Shown in pieces: positions 8,867-17,675 of a stretch of 64,000 nucleotides of DNA; the first letter of the stretch is position 1, and each line of letters opens with the position of its first letter. This DNA comes from Oxalobacteraceae bacterium. GTDB taxonomy: Bacteria > Pseudomonadota > Gammaproteobacteria > Burkholderiales > Burkholderiaceae_D. The notes beneath the pieces were generated by a model. The model was not told the origin of the DNA. It worked only from the letters and a program-made list of their open reading frames with translations, and searched no databases. Location: positions 1 to 64,000 of the forward strand of contig JAIZVZ010000009.1 of assembly GCA_021768485.1 (NCBI GenBank), written 5' to 3'. The position numbers and the translations under genes are program-made.

Positions 8867-10078
8867 TTAAGCCTTGTGCAGCAGGAACTGGGCGACATCG
8901 GTTCTTCCCTCGTCAAAGCCGGCTTCGCAATAGGCCAGATACAGGCGCCAGATGCGCATGAAGCGCTCATCGAAGCCTTGCCTGGAAATGGCCTCGCATT
9001 CGCGCTGGCATGCTGCATTCCAGCGCCGCAGCGTTTCGGCATAGTCGTGGCCAAAAAAATACTGGTCGACCGTATGCAATCCCGCTTTCAGGGCTTGAGC
9101 GCAAAAACGCGGGGGGCTGGGCAGCATCCCGCCCGGGAAAATATATTGCTGGATAAAGTCGGTGCTGCTGCGGTAACGCGCGAAATGGCGTTCGGCGATC
9201 GTGATCGATTGCACCAGGGCTTTGCCGCCTGGTTTGAGGTGCCGGGCCAGGGTCTGGAAAAATTGTGGCCAGTAGCGTTCGCCGACGGCCTCAAACATTT
9301 CAATCGACACAATGGCGTCATATTCGCCTTCCAGGTCGCGATAGTCGCACAGGCGCAGATTGGCCAGGTGTCCGAGCTTGTGCGCGGCAATTCTCTGCTG
9401 CGCGATGCTGAGCTGGGAAGGGGAAATCGTCACGCCATCGACGTCGATGCCGAGCGCCGCCGCATGCAGCGCAAAGCCGCCCCAGCCGCAACCGATCTCC
9501 AGCACGCGGTCGCCCGCATGCAGGCCGAGCTGCTCGATGATGCGCTGGTATTTGCGGGTTTGCGCCTGTTGCAGCGATTGCCTGTAATCGCCCGCGAACA
9601 GGGCGCTCGAGTAGGTCCAGCCCGGGTCCAGCCACAGACGATAAAAGTCGTTGCCGATGTCGTAGTGAGCGTGAATGTTGCGACGGCTGCCCTGGCGCGT
9701 GTTGGGGCGCAGCCAGTGGCGTAGCCGGTACCATAGCTTGGCCAGGCGGGCGCCGACAAAAATGCGACCGAGTACCGCTTCATTGCGCAGCGCCAGGCGC
9801 AAGACAGCCGTCAGGTCGTTGGCTTCGATCCATCCCTGCGCATAGCTCTCGGCAAAACCGATGTCGCCGGCACGCAGGATGCGCTCGCAGGCACGCCAGT
9901 CGTTGATTTTCAGCGTCGCAGCGGGCGGCTGGCGTATATCGCCAAACATCAGGTAACTGCCGTCCGGGCCGATCAGCTGCAGATGATCGTGTTGCAGACG
10001 GTCGAGCAGCCTGACAAATAGCATGGCCGCGGCCGGCATCTTGCTGGATGGGGCGGTAAATGCGCGGATCCGACTCAC
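8867..10078 (-). CDS. cfa: Cyclopropane-fatty-acyl-phospholipid synthase family methyltransferase
   Basis: The product is 403 residues, starting at GTG 10078, which overlaps the DUF1365 stop (GTGA) and has AAAGGAGAG upstream. HAHYDIGNDFYRLWLD (about 136-152) and the SAM-binding motif VLEIGCGWGG (192-201) are hallmarks of the Cfa/mycolic acid methyltransferase family; the bicarbonate-site region EMFEAVGERYW follows. It transfers a methyl or methylene group from S-adenosylmethionine to unsaturated acyl chains of membrane phospholipids. Its neighbours (COG2907 oxidoreductase, DUF1365) suggest a specialised methylated or oxidised fatty acid rather than the housekeeping cyclopropane product. Confidence 0.92.
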   Translation of the reverse strand: MSRIRAFTAPSSKMPAAAMLFVRLLDRLQHDHLQLIGPDGSYLMFGDIRQPPAATLKINDWRACERILRAGDIGFAESYAQGWIEANDLTAVLRLALRNEAVLGRIFVGARLAKLWYRLRHWLRPNTRQGSRRNIHAHYDIGNDFYRLWLDPGWTYSSALFAGDYRQSLQQAQTRKYQRIIEQLGLHAGDRVLEIGCGWGGFALHAAALGIDVDGVTISPSQLSIAQQRIAAHKLGHLANLRLCDYRDLEGEYDAIVSIEMFEAVGERYWPQFFQTLARHLKPGGKALVQSITIAERHFARYRSSTDFIQQYIFPGGMLPSPPRFCAQALKAGLHTVDQYFFGHDYAETLRRWNAACQRECEAISRQGFDERFMRIWRLYLAYCEAGFDEGRTDVAQFLLHKA

Positions 10079-10860
10079 AGTGCACTCTCCTTTGACGTGG
10101 TGATGCTTTGAGCCGGTGGCTCCGGTTTGCGGAAAACGGGGACGCGCTTGAGCCACAATCTGGCGGCTTGCCAGAGGATGCGAAAGAAAATGCCGACCGT
10201 TAGCAGCGGCTGGCTGAGGACGGCTGCGGCCAGCGCGCTGGCACGCATGCCGGTGCGCCGGCCGCCGATTGCCGTTTTGATCAGCAGGCCGTGGTCGTCG
10301 TGGTAGTCGATCCTGGCGAATACGCTTGTTGGCATATCGCGAAAGCGGAAGCGGTAAAAGCCGCGCACCGCGCAAAATGGCGACACATGCAGCTGTTTTT
10401 TGCATTCGAGCGTGGCGCCGGCGTCGATTGGCGCATCGTCTTTTTCGCTGAGCAGATAGCGATGGCTTTGCCCGAACGTGTTGTTGACCTCGGCCAGGAC
10501 GGCGCGCAAATTGCCCTGTCTGTCGTAGCAGTACCAGAAACTGACCGGGTTAAATGCATAGCCGAACACGCGCGGGAAGGTTTGCAGCCAGATCTCGCCA
10601 TCGGCCGCAATACCGGCCTGTGCCAGTATGGCGCGCATCCAGGCGGCGAGATCGGAGCCGTCGCGCGGGCCGTAGTCGCGCGTGTAGACGGAAACCGGGC
10701 GCCAGCGGTCGATGCCAAAGCCGGCTATGTTTATCTCATCGAGGCGGGCCAGATTCAGGCGCACGCAAAACACCGGATATACGAAGCGGTTGCGGGCCGG
10801 TCGCAGACGCTCGTGCGTCACCTGGCCGCGTATCAATTGGGCTGCTGCGCTCGGTTTCAC
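10075..10860 (-). CDS. DUF1365 family protein
   Basis: The product is 261 residues with a GTG start three bases after the stop of the FAD oxidoreductase. The pattern GQVTHERLRPARNRFVYPVF at the start, then FGYAFNPVSFWYCYD and LAEVNNTFGQSH, is diagnostic of DUF1365. A hydrophobic stretch near the C-terminus (LTVGIFFRILWQAARLWL) suggests membrane association. The biochemical activity is not established; the family is almost always next to COG2907 and Cfa-like genes and has been linked to light- or singlet-oxygen-induced fatty acid modification in other proteobacteria. Confidence 0.9.
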   Translation of the reverse strand: MKPSAAAQLIRGQVTHERLRPARNRFVYPVFCVRLNLARLDEINIAGFGIDRWRPVSVYTRDYGPRDGSDLAAWMRAILAQAGIAADGEIWLQTFPRVFGYAFNPVSFWYCYDRQGNLRAVLAEVNNTFGQSHRYLLSEKDDAPIDAGATLECKKQLHVSPFCAVRGFYRFRFRDMPTSVFARIDYHDDHGLLIKTAIGGRRTGMRASALAAAVLSQPLLTVGIFFRILWQAARLWLKRVPVFRKPEPPAQSITTSKESAL

Positions 10861-10863
10861 TTG

Positions 10864-12144
10864 TTATACCTTTGCCCAGTTCGGCGCCAGGCCAAAATCG
10901 CCGGCCACGCGCAAGGCCGATTTCAAGCCGTCTTCGTGAAAGCCATAACCGGTCCAGGCGCCGGCAAACCACACGCGGTTTTTTCCCTGAATCGACGGCA
11001 ACGCCTGCTGCGCGGCGATCGCGGCGTGGTCGAATACCGGATGTTCATAATCGAATTGCGCCAGCACCGTGTGCGGAGCCGGCGCAGAAAACGGATTCAG
11101 GGTCAGCAGAACGGCTTGCTTGAAGGGCAAATCCTGTAACTGATTGAGCCAATAGCTGACGCATACCGGGCGCTGCGCGGCGACGGCTGCGCCACCGATA
11201 TAATTCCAGGCCGACCATACCTTGCGCCTTTGCGGCATCTGCCGCAGATCGGTGTGCAGCACGGCGGTATTGGCCTGGTACCGGATGGCGGACAATGCGG
11301 CGCGCTCGGCGTCGCTGGCGTCGGCCAGCAGGGCCAGCGTTTGCGGCGCGTGCGTGGCGAAGATGACGGCATCGAATAGTTCGGTCCCCTGGTCGCTGCT
11401 GAGCATTACCTGGCGCTTCTGGCGTTCGACGCGCCGGACCGGCGTATTGAGCCGGCAGTCGCTCAAGGTCGCGGCGATTTTTCGCACATATTCACGCCCG
11501 CCGCCACGCACGGTCTGCCATTGCGGCCTGTTACTTACTTGCAGCAGGGCGTGATTCAGGCAAAAACGCAAGAAGGTGCTGGCCGGGAACTGCAAAATGT
11601 CGCTGGGCGAACTCGACCATATCGCGGCGGCCATCGGCAGCAGATAGGCGTCGCGGAACATGGGGCCGTAAGATCCGCTTTCGAGCAGCTGGCCGAGGGT
11701 TGCCCCCGAGAGTGTGGCCGCGCGCAGGTTTGCGTGGGCGGCGCGATTGAAGCGCAGGATGTCGCGCAGCATGCGCAGAAAAGAGGGCGAGAACAGGCGC
11801 CGCCGTTGGGCAAAGACGGTGTCGATGCCGGTCCCGGCCCATTCGAGTTCGCCATCGTCGAGCGAGACGCCGAATGACATGTCGCTGGCATAAGCGGGCA
11901 CGCCGAGTTCGGCCAGCAGGGCGATCAAGTTGGGATAAGTGGCATTGTTAAACACCAGAAAGCCGGTGTCGACCGGGTGAACCATGCCTTCGAGCGCGAC
12001 ATCGACGGTATTCGTATGCCCGCCCAGATAGTTGCCGGCTTCAAACACGGTTACATCGTGCCGGCGCGCCAGAAAATAGGCGCTGGCCAGGCCGGAAATT
12101 CCTGCTCCTATCACCGCAATGCGCTGTCGGGTATGACTGATCAT
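10864..12144 (-). CDS. FAD-dependent oxidoreductase (COG2907, amine-oxidase fold)
   Basis: The product is 426 residues. The N-terminal dinucleotide-binding motif VIGAGISG (11-18) is followed by the acidic strand end VFEAGNYLGGHTNTVD, typical of flavin amine-oxidase and desaturase-like proteins. The C-terminal VWFAGAWTGYGFHEDGLKSAL is the second FAD-contact motif and contains the COG2907 signature. It is the first gene of the operon and probably oxidises or desaturates acyl chains that the downstream Cfa-like enzyme methylates. Expression is probably controlled by the divergent TetR protein through the palindrome at 12228-12241. Confidence 0.9.
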   Translation of the reverse strand: MISHTRQRIAVIGAGISGLASAYFLARRHDVTVFEAGNYLGGHTNTVDVALEGMVHPVDTGFLVFNNATYPNLIALLAELGVPAYASDMSFGVSLDDGELEWAGTGIDTVFAQRRRLFSPSFLRMLRDILRFNRAAHANLRAATLSGATLGQLLESGSYGPMFRDAYLLPMAAAIWSSSPSDILQFPASTFLRFCLNHALLQVSNRPQWQTVRGGGREYVRKIAATLSDCRLNTPVRRVERQKRQVMLSSDQGTELFDAVIFATHAPQTLALLADASDAERAALSAIRYQANTAVLHTDLRQMPQRRKVWSAWNYIGGAAVAAQRPVCVSYWLNQLQDLPFKQAVLLTLNPFSAPAPHTVLAQFDYEHPVFDHAAIAAQQALPSIQGKNRVWFAGAWTGYGFHEDGLKSALRVAGDFGLAPNWAKV

Positions 12145-12204
12145 TGATTTACCTCATGTTTGTTGATCCACGAGCGCGGTCTGCCGACGACGGTTGTGCT
12201 AATA

Positions 12205-12241
12205 TTACTACCGACTAAACAAAAAAGCTACCGATCGGTAG
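12205..12241. promoter_or_regulatory. Probable TetR operator between divergent genes
   Basis: CTACCGATCGGTAG (12228-12241) is a perfect 14-bp palindrome, and ACTACCGACT (12208-12217) repeats the left half one site upstream. The palindrome ends 13 bp before the tetR start and about 85 bp from the oxidoreductase start. The position suits autoregulation plus control of the lipid operon. Binding is inferred from symmetry and location. Confidence 0.7.
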
Positions 12242-12254
12242 TGAAATTTAACTA

Positions 12255-12872
12255 ATGAGTATTTTGGGCCAGGTCAGTTTTAAAAAACAGGCATTCAAGC
12301 TGAGGGAAGACGCTATCCTCGACGCCGCCACGGCCATTCTTGGCAGCAAAGGGTTCGATTTGATGACGATGGACGATGTCGCCAACGCGGTCGGCATTTC
12401 CAAACCGAGTCTGTACAAACACTTCAAATCGAAAGAAGCGCTGGTCGGCGAGGTCATGATTCGCCTGATCGAGGGCGCCAACGATTATCTGTCCGGTCTC
12501 GACGCTGGAGATGGCCCGGTAGCGGTCTTGTCGGCCTTGCTGGAATGGGTACTGCGGGTGCGCCTGGGCGGCGGCATGCCTTTTTTGCCGTCAACCAGCG
12601 CCCATGTGCGCGAGATGTTGATGCGCAACATCAAATATGTCGCGCTGGTGCTGATGTTGAACACCAAATTGAAAAAACTGGTGGTGGCGGCGCAAAAGGC
12701 CGGCGAAATCAATCCGGACTTGCCAAGCGACGTCATCTTATACAGCTATTACGCGCGCACCTGTGATCCGGCCGTCGATTATCTGCTGAAATTTGGCAAA
12801 ATGGATCATGACGCCATTGTCGCGCACATGCTGCAAGTTGCCTTTCATGGCTTCAGGTCTGGCGCGAAATAG
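12255..12872 (+). CDS. TetR family transcriptional regulator
   Basis: The product is 205 residues. Residues about 18-64 form the TetR helix-turn-helix (ILDAATAILGSKGFDLMTMDDVA, then VGISKPSLYKHFKSKEAL). The C-terminal ligand domain is not assignable to a known effector. It is divergent from the FAD-DUF1365-cfa operon and sits next to a perfect palindrome, so repression of that operon and of itself is the likely role. An oxidised lipid or a related stress product would be a natural ligand, but that is speculation. Confidence 0.9.
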   Translation: MSILGQVSFKKQAFKLREDAILDAATAILGSKGFDLMTMDDVANAVGISKPSLYKHFKSKEALVGEVMIRLIEGANDYLSGLDAGDGPVAVLSALLEWVLRVRLGGGMPFLPSTSAHVREMLMRNIKYVALVLMLNTKLKKLVVAAQKAGEINPDLPSDVILYSYYARTCDPAVDYLLKFGKMDHDAIVAHMLQVAFHGFRSGAK

Positions 12873-12988
12873 TGAGTGCGGTGCCGATGCCGGCGCGGCG
12901 GGTCTGGCCGCTGTTCGACAGGCCCGAAAAGCCTGATCTGGAGCATCGACAAGCAGGCTGCCGCGCGGCCGCATGCAGGTAGCAGCGC

Positions 12989-14425
12989 TTACTCCGCCCG
13001 CGGCTCCACCTTCACCACCGTCACCGTACAGTTCGCCTCGGCTACCACCTGCGACGACACGCTGCCCAGATAGCGGCGCAGCGTCGAGCTGCCGCGCGCG
13101 CCGACAATGATGTGGTCGACATTGTTGGCGTTGGCGTAGCTGACGATGGCCGCCGCCGGGTCGCTCGCTTCGAGCACGTGAAAGGTGATGCGGTCGGCGC
13201 CGATCTCGAGCGGGCGGGCCCAGTTCTTCAGCGCTACGAGCTGGCGCACGTGGACGTTTTGTCCGTCCTGGATCAGGCTGTCGTCCATGCCGATCCGGTT
13301 GACCTTGCGCACCGTCACGCAGGCCAGGCGCGCGCCCGACTTCGATTGCAGCATGCGCTCGGCCGTTTCGCGCACGCCGCTGGCGAGCTCTTCGCTGCAG
13401 TTCAGGTCGAGCGCGACCATCATGATCGGCGCCTTGCTCAATTGCTCGGCCGCGCTTTGCTTGACCACGCCGTCGATGCCGGCCATCTTGAAGCGGCGCT
13501 TGAGGACGGCGCCCAGGCCATCCTGGCGCAGCTTGCTGGCGCGCGCCGTCAGCGGCAGCTGTTCGTAGTGCTGCAACATGAAGGCCAGATGGGCGGCCGA
13601 TTCGAAGCGGTCGGCCGGCATCACCTCGAGGCAGCGCAGGATGATCTCCTGCAGCCATGGCGGCAGGTCGGCGCGGTGCGCGCGCGGCGGCAGCGGGTCG
13701 CGGTACAGCCGCTTTTTCAGGCCCGAGACGCCGCTCGGCTGGCCGTAGGGCCGCTGGCCGGTGGCCAGGTGGTACATCAATACGCCCAGCGCGAACAGAT
13801 CGCTGCGCGGTTCGTTGCGCACGCCCAGCACCTGCTCCGGCGAAATGTAGGGGCCGGTGCCGAGCGGGATGCGAAATTCTTCGTTGAGCAGGTCGGGCAG
13901 CTTGTCGTGGCGCGACAGGCCATAGTCGATCAGCACGGCGGTGCCGTCGGCGCGCCGCATGATGTTGCTCGGCTTGATGTCGAGGTGGATCACGTGCTGC
14001 CGGTGCAGGTCTTGCAGCGCCTGCGCGATCTGGATGCCGATCTCGACCACTTCCTGCCAGGGCAGCGGCGCCGCGTTGAAGCGCGCCAGCAGCGATTCGC
14101 CCTCGATCTGTTCCATGACGATGTAGGGCTGGGCCTCGAAGTCGCCGGCGCCGAAGTAGTGCGGCACGTGCTTGCCCTTGAGCTTGGGCATGATCATCTG
14201 TTCGACTTCGAAGGCGACGATGGCGGTCGGGTCTTCGCTCGAAAACAGGCGCGGCACCTTCATGATCCGGCGCATCTCGCCGAGTTCGCTGTGGCGCCCG
14301 CGCAGGTCGGTAATGCGCCACAGCGCGGCCATGGCGCCCGTATGCAGTTTTTCTTCGATCCGGTAGCCGTCGACTTCCATGCCGGGCTGCAGGACGCGGT
14401 GGGTGGGGGCGGCGTTCTCGTTCAT
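12989..14425 (-). CDS. Ser/Thr protein kinase fused to a universal stress domain
   Basis: The product is 478 residues; the ATG at 14425 overlaps the phosphoesterase stop (TGATG). Residues about 20-290 are a Hanks-type kinase: Lys 56 (MKVPRL), the catalytic loop HLDIKPSN (147-154), DYG in place of DFG (167-169), and YISPEQ in place of APE. The glycine loop is degenerate (EKLHTGAMAAL). Residues about 325-478 form a UspA-like domain ending in GARGSSTLRRYLGSVSS, which resembles the family's ATP-binding motif but is one residue shorter between the last two glycines. It has no membrane segment, so a cytoplasmic stress-signalling kinase is inferred. Confidence 0.9.
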   Translation of the reverse strand: MNENAAPTHRVLQPGMEVDGYRIEEKLHTGAMAALWRITDLRGRHSELGEMRRIMKVPRLFSSEDPTAIVAFEVEQMIMPKLKGKHVPHYFGAGDFEAQPYIVMEQIEGESLLARFNAAPLPWQEVVEIGIQIAQALQDLHRQHVIHLDIKPSNIMRRADGTAVLIDYGLSRHDKLPDLLNEEFRIPLGTGPYISPEQVLGVRNEPRSDLFALGVLMYHLATGQRPYGQPSGVSGLKKRLYRDPLPPRAHRADLPPWLQEIILRCLEVMPADRFESAAHLAFMLQHYEQLPLTARASKLRQDGLGAVLKRRFKMAGIDGVVKQSAAEQLSKAPIMMVALDLNCSEELASGVRETAERMLQSKSGARLACVTVRKVNRIGMDDSLIQDGQNVHVRQLVALKNWARPLEIGADRITFHVLEASDPAAAIVSYANANNVDHIIVGARGSSTLRRYLGSVSSQVVAEANCTVTVVKVEPRAE

Positions 14426-15168
14426 CAGTATCCGATCAGCAGACGTTCGGCCAGTGCGCCCGGCAAGCCGGCGGCGCGGATTTTTTGGGCGGCGATCTCG
14501 GCCGCGTAGGGGACCCGGAAAAAACGCAATTGCCATGACTGCGTATCGAACAGCGCATACGCGGCGGCCGGATTGCCGTCGCGCGGCTGGCCGACCGCGC
14601 CGGGGATGGCCAGCCAGCGCCGCTGGCGCGACAGGGCAATGGCTTCGTCGGTGCTCGGGTTGAAGACCCCGGTCTTGCCCGTCATCGTCATGTGGTACAG
14701 GGCCGGCGTGTGGACGTGGCCGCAAAAGGTCAGCTGCGCCGGCGTCGCGTACAGGCTGCGCATTGCCTCCAGCGTGCCTTCGATATAGCCCCAGCCGGCC
14801 GGCGACCAGGCGTTGGCGTGTACCAGCAAGATATCGTCGCGTTCGCGCGTGAGCGGCAGGCCGCGCAGGAATTCGCACTGCGCCTGACTCAGCTGCGCGC
14901 GGGTCCAGGCCACCGCGGCGCGCGCGGCCGGCAGCATGTCGGCGCGCTCGGGCTGAAAAGCGGCTTCGTCATGGTTGCCCATCACGACAAAGGCGCCGTT
15001 TGCCGCATAGTTCATGACGGTCTCGACCACCCAGGCCGGGTCGGCGCCGTAGCCGACCAGGTCGCCGAGGAAGGCAAACTGCTCGGCCTGGTGCGCATGT
15101 GCGTGCTCGAGCACGGCCTCGACGGCTTCGCGGTTGGAGTGCAGGTCGGTCAGAATGGCTAGCAGCAT
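14425..15168 (-). CDS. Metallophosphoesterase (YfcE/MJ0936-like)
   Basis: The product is 247 residues with all calcineurin-like metal motifs: TDLHSN (7-12), GDLVGYG, GNHDE, LVHAN and GHVHTP. Enzymes of this group hydrolyse phosphodiesters or phosphoproteins with Mn or Fe. The gene lies directly upstream of, and overlaps, the kinase-USP gene, so the two are translationally coupled; removing phosphate from proteins phosphorylated by that kinase is an attractive inference. The substrate could equally be a cyclic nucleotide or another phosphodiester. Confidence 0.88.
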   Translation of the reverse strand: MLLAILTDLHSNREAVEAVLEHAHAHQAEQFAFLGDLVGYGADPAWVVETVMNYAANGAFVVMGNHDEAAFQPERADMLPAARAAVAWTRAQLSQAQCEFLRGLPLTRERDDILLVHANAWSPAGWGYIEGTLEAMRSLYATPAQLTFCGHVHTPALYHMTMTGKTGVFNPSTDEAIALSRQRRWLAIPGAVGQPRDGNPAAAYALFDTQSWQLRFFRVPYAAEIAAQKIRAAGLPGALAERLLIGY

Positions 15169-15290
15169 GGGCGAATGTCGGTAGTGGTGAAAATGGCGGC
15201 GGTGTGATTATTGAATATATATGCACAATCCTACGTCATCCTTACATCGCAAGAAAGGGAAAACCGGCGCCGCCCCTGGCTGGCGTTTGG

Positions 15291-15923
15291 CTAAGGCCTG
15301 GCTGCCCGGTGTTCGGCCAGCGGCACGAAGCAATCGGTGTCCGTATCGAGGGCGTCGATGGAGCCGCTCTCGATATCGTAGACCCATCCATGCAGTGTCA
15401 GCGATTTTTGCGCCAGCGCCAGCGCGACCGAGGGATGGGTGCGGATATTGTTGAGCTGCGCTTTGACGTTCTCGCGCACCATGCCATCAATCCGGGCTTG
15501 TTCGTCTGTATGGGCTTGCGCTTCATTAATCATGCGGGCCGCATCGCTGTGGCGCAACCATTTTCGCACGGCCGGCATGTGGTCGAGGCAGGCGCAGGTG
15601 GCGACGGCCGTCATGGCGCCGCAATTGGAATGGCCGCAGACCACGATATCGCGCACTTTCAGCGCGGCTACCGCATACTCGACGGTGGCGGACACGCCGC
15701 CCGGCTCCGGCCCGAACGAGGGCACGATATTGCCGGCATTGCGTATGACAAACAGATTGCCGGGATCCGACTGCGTGACGAGTTCGGGCACCATCCTGCT
15801 GTCGGAGCAAGAGATGAATAGCGTCATCGGCGATTGCTTTGATGCCAGTTTCTTGAACAGCTCCCGGCGCTTTGGAAATACCTCGCGCTGGAAGCGCAAA
15901 AAGCCATTGATAATGTCGCGCAT
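15291..15923 (-). CDS. Beta-class carbonic anhydrase
   Basis: The product is 210 residues from ATG 15923 (an in-frame TTG four codons upstream is possible). Zinc ligands Cys 39, His 98 and Cys 101 and the Asp-Arg pair of CSDSR (Asp 41, Arg 43) are all present, with GHSNCGAM and the NAGNIVP segment typical of the CynT/Can group. It interconverts CO2 and bicarbonate in the cytoplasm, supplying bicarbonate for carboxylases. It is separated from the phosphoesterase by about 120 bp and is probably transcribed alone. Confidence 0.94.
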   Translation of the reverse strand: MRDIINGFLRFQREVFPKRRELFKKLASKQSPMTLFISCSDSRMVPELVTQSDPGNLFVIRNAGNIVPSFGPEPGGVSATVEYAVAALKVRDIVVCGHSNCGAMTAVATCACLDHMPAVRKWLRHSDAARMINEAQAHTDEQARIDGMVRENVKAQLNNIRTHPSVALALAQKSLTLHGWVYDIESGSIDALDTDTDCFVPLAEHRAARP

Positions 15924-16055
15924 CCTAGTTCCCAATCCAAATCGAAGTCCGGCATTATCCTCCAGATCAACGATTCTTGCTGTCTTGGCACGGTCTCATC
16001 TTGACGCCGGGCAGGCCTTTGCAATATCGGTGCAATACCGACCGGTTGCGCGATG

Positions 16056-16080
16056 CGGGGCCGGCGATGAGGCGGCCCCG
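16056..16080. other. Hairpin downstream of the permease gene
   Basis: CGGGGCCG (16056-16063) pairs with CGGCCCCG (16073-16080) around a nine-base loop, 9 bp beyond the permease stop on the minus strand. There is no U run on that strand, so it may stabilise the mRNA end or act with Rho rather than be an intrinsic terminator. Confidence 0.45.
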
Positions 16081-16088
16081 CCGGCTTT

Positions 16089-17465
16089 TTATGGCAGCGC
16101 CGCCTGCGCGGTGGGGCCTGTCTTTGTTTTCAGGCGGTAACACAGCGCCAGCACGGCCAGCCAGGCCGGAATCATCACCACCGAGATCCGGGTGTCGGGT
16201 GTCAGCAGCATGACCGTGACGATGCCGGCCATGAAGAGCAGGCACAGATAATTGGTCCACGGATGGCCCCAGCTCTGGAAGCGTGTCGTCTGTCCGCTCT
16301 GCGCCTTGCTTTTACGGAACAATAAATGGGTGATGGTAATCATGCCCCAGTTGATCAGCAGGGCCGCCACTACTAGCATCATCAGCAATTCAAACGCCTT
16401 GCCCGGCACCGCATAATTGATCAGCACGCACAAGGCCGTGGCCGCCGCCGATACGGCCAGCGCCGGCAGCGGGATGCCGCGCGCCGTCACGTGCGCCAGC
16501 ACTTTCGGCGCATGGCCGTGCAGGGCCAGGCCCAGCAGCATGCGGCTATTGCTGTACACGCAACTATTATAGACCGACAGCGCGGCCGTCAGCACCACCA
16601 CATTGAGGGCCGAGGCGACCCAGCCGCTGTCGAGCGCCTTGAAAATCAGTACAAAAGGACTGCCGCCTTGCTGCACCAGACTCCATGGGTAGAGCGAGAG
16701 CAGCACCGCCAGGGCGCCGACATAAAAAATCAGAATGCGGTAGACCACCTGGTTGGTGGCGCGCGGAATCGTCAGTTCGGGCGACTCGGCTTCGGCCGCC
16801 GTGATGCCGATCAGTTCCAGGCCGCCAAAAGAAAACATGATGATGGCCATGGCCATGAACATGCCGCTGATTCCGTGCGGGAAAAAGCCGCCGAGCCGCC
16901 ACAAATTCGTGATGCTGGCCTGCGGGCCGCCGCTGCCGCTGATTAGCAGGTAAGCGCCGAACGCGATCATGAGCACGATGGCGCCGACCTTGATGATGGC
17001 GAACCAGAATTCCATTTCGCCGAACAGCTTGACGTGCAGCAGGTTGATGAAATTAATGAGCAAAAAGAAGGTCAGCGCCGAGGCCCACATCGGCACCCCG
17101 GGCCACCAGTACTGGACATAGATGCCGACGGCCGTCAGCTCGGCCATGCTGACCAGCACATACAGTATCCAGTAATTCCAGCCGGCCGCGAAACCGGCAA
17201 ACGGCCCCCAGTAGCGGTTGGCAAAATGGCTGAAAGAGCCGGCGACGGGTTCGTCGACCACCATTTCGCTGAGCTGGCGCATGATGAAAAAAGCGATGAT
17301 GCCGGCGATCAGATAGCCGAGGATGACGGCCGGACCGGCCAGTTTGATGGTTTGCGCCACGCCGAGAAACAGGCCGGTGCCGACCGCGCCGCCGAGCGCG
17401 ATCAATTGAATATGGCGATTACTGAGTCCGCGCCGCAGGGTGTGCTGATTTTCTGATTGGGTCAT
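16089..17465 (-). CDS. Amino-acid permease, AroP/PheP/GABA-permease-like (APC superfamily)
   Basis: The product is 458 residues with about 12 transmembrane segments. The N-terminal LRRGLSNRHIQLIALGGAVGTGLFLG is the conserved first helix of the AAT family of inner-membrane amino-acid/proton symporters, and the loop EMVVDEPVAGSFSHFANRYWG is equally typical. GGLELIGITAAEAESP in the middle matches the family's helix 6 signature. Substrate choice among aromatic amino acids, proline or GABA cannot be read from the sequence. A single-gene unit. Confidence 0.88.
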   Translation of the reverse strand: MTQSENQHTLRRGLSNRHIQLIALGGAVGTGLFLGVAQTIKLAGPAVILGYLIAGIIAFFIMRQLSEMVVDEPVAGSFSHFANRYWGPFAGFAAGWNYWILYVLVSMAELTAVGIYVQYWWPGVPMWASALTFFLLINFINLLHVKLFGEMEFWFAIIKVGAIVLMIAFGAYLLISGSGGPQASITNLWRLGGFFPHGISGMFMAMAIIMFSFGGLELIGITAAEAESPELTIPRATNQVVYRILIFYVGALAVLLSLYPWSLVQQGGSPFVLIFKALDSGWVASALNVVVLTAALSVYNSCVYSNSRMLLGLALHGHAPKVLAHVTARGIPLPALAVSAAATALCVLINYAVPGKAFELLMMLVVAALLINWGMITITHLLFRKSKAQSGQTTRFQSWGHPWTNYLCLLFMAGIVTVMLLTPDTRISVVMIPAWLAVLALCYRLKTKTGPTAQAALP

Positions 17466-17675
17466 GAGGTGCTTTACATAGTTGATAGTGATGCGGCCGC
17501 CTCATAGTATATTTTCTTGGCAAGTAATGAAAGTTTGTCTGCAAATAATTTATGCAAACCGATGCAATCGGGCACTCTTGTGCCACGCATCGGCTTGTTT
17601 TTCTTGAAAACCGGCTGGCGATTTTCTGCTTTCCAGCGGGACGCAGTGCTCGCAGCCGACACCTCGCGCCCGGTT

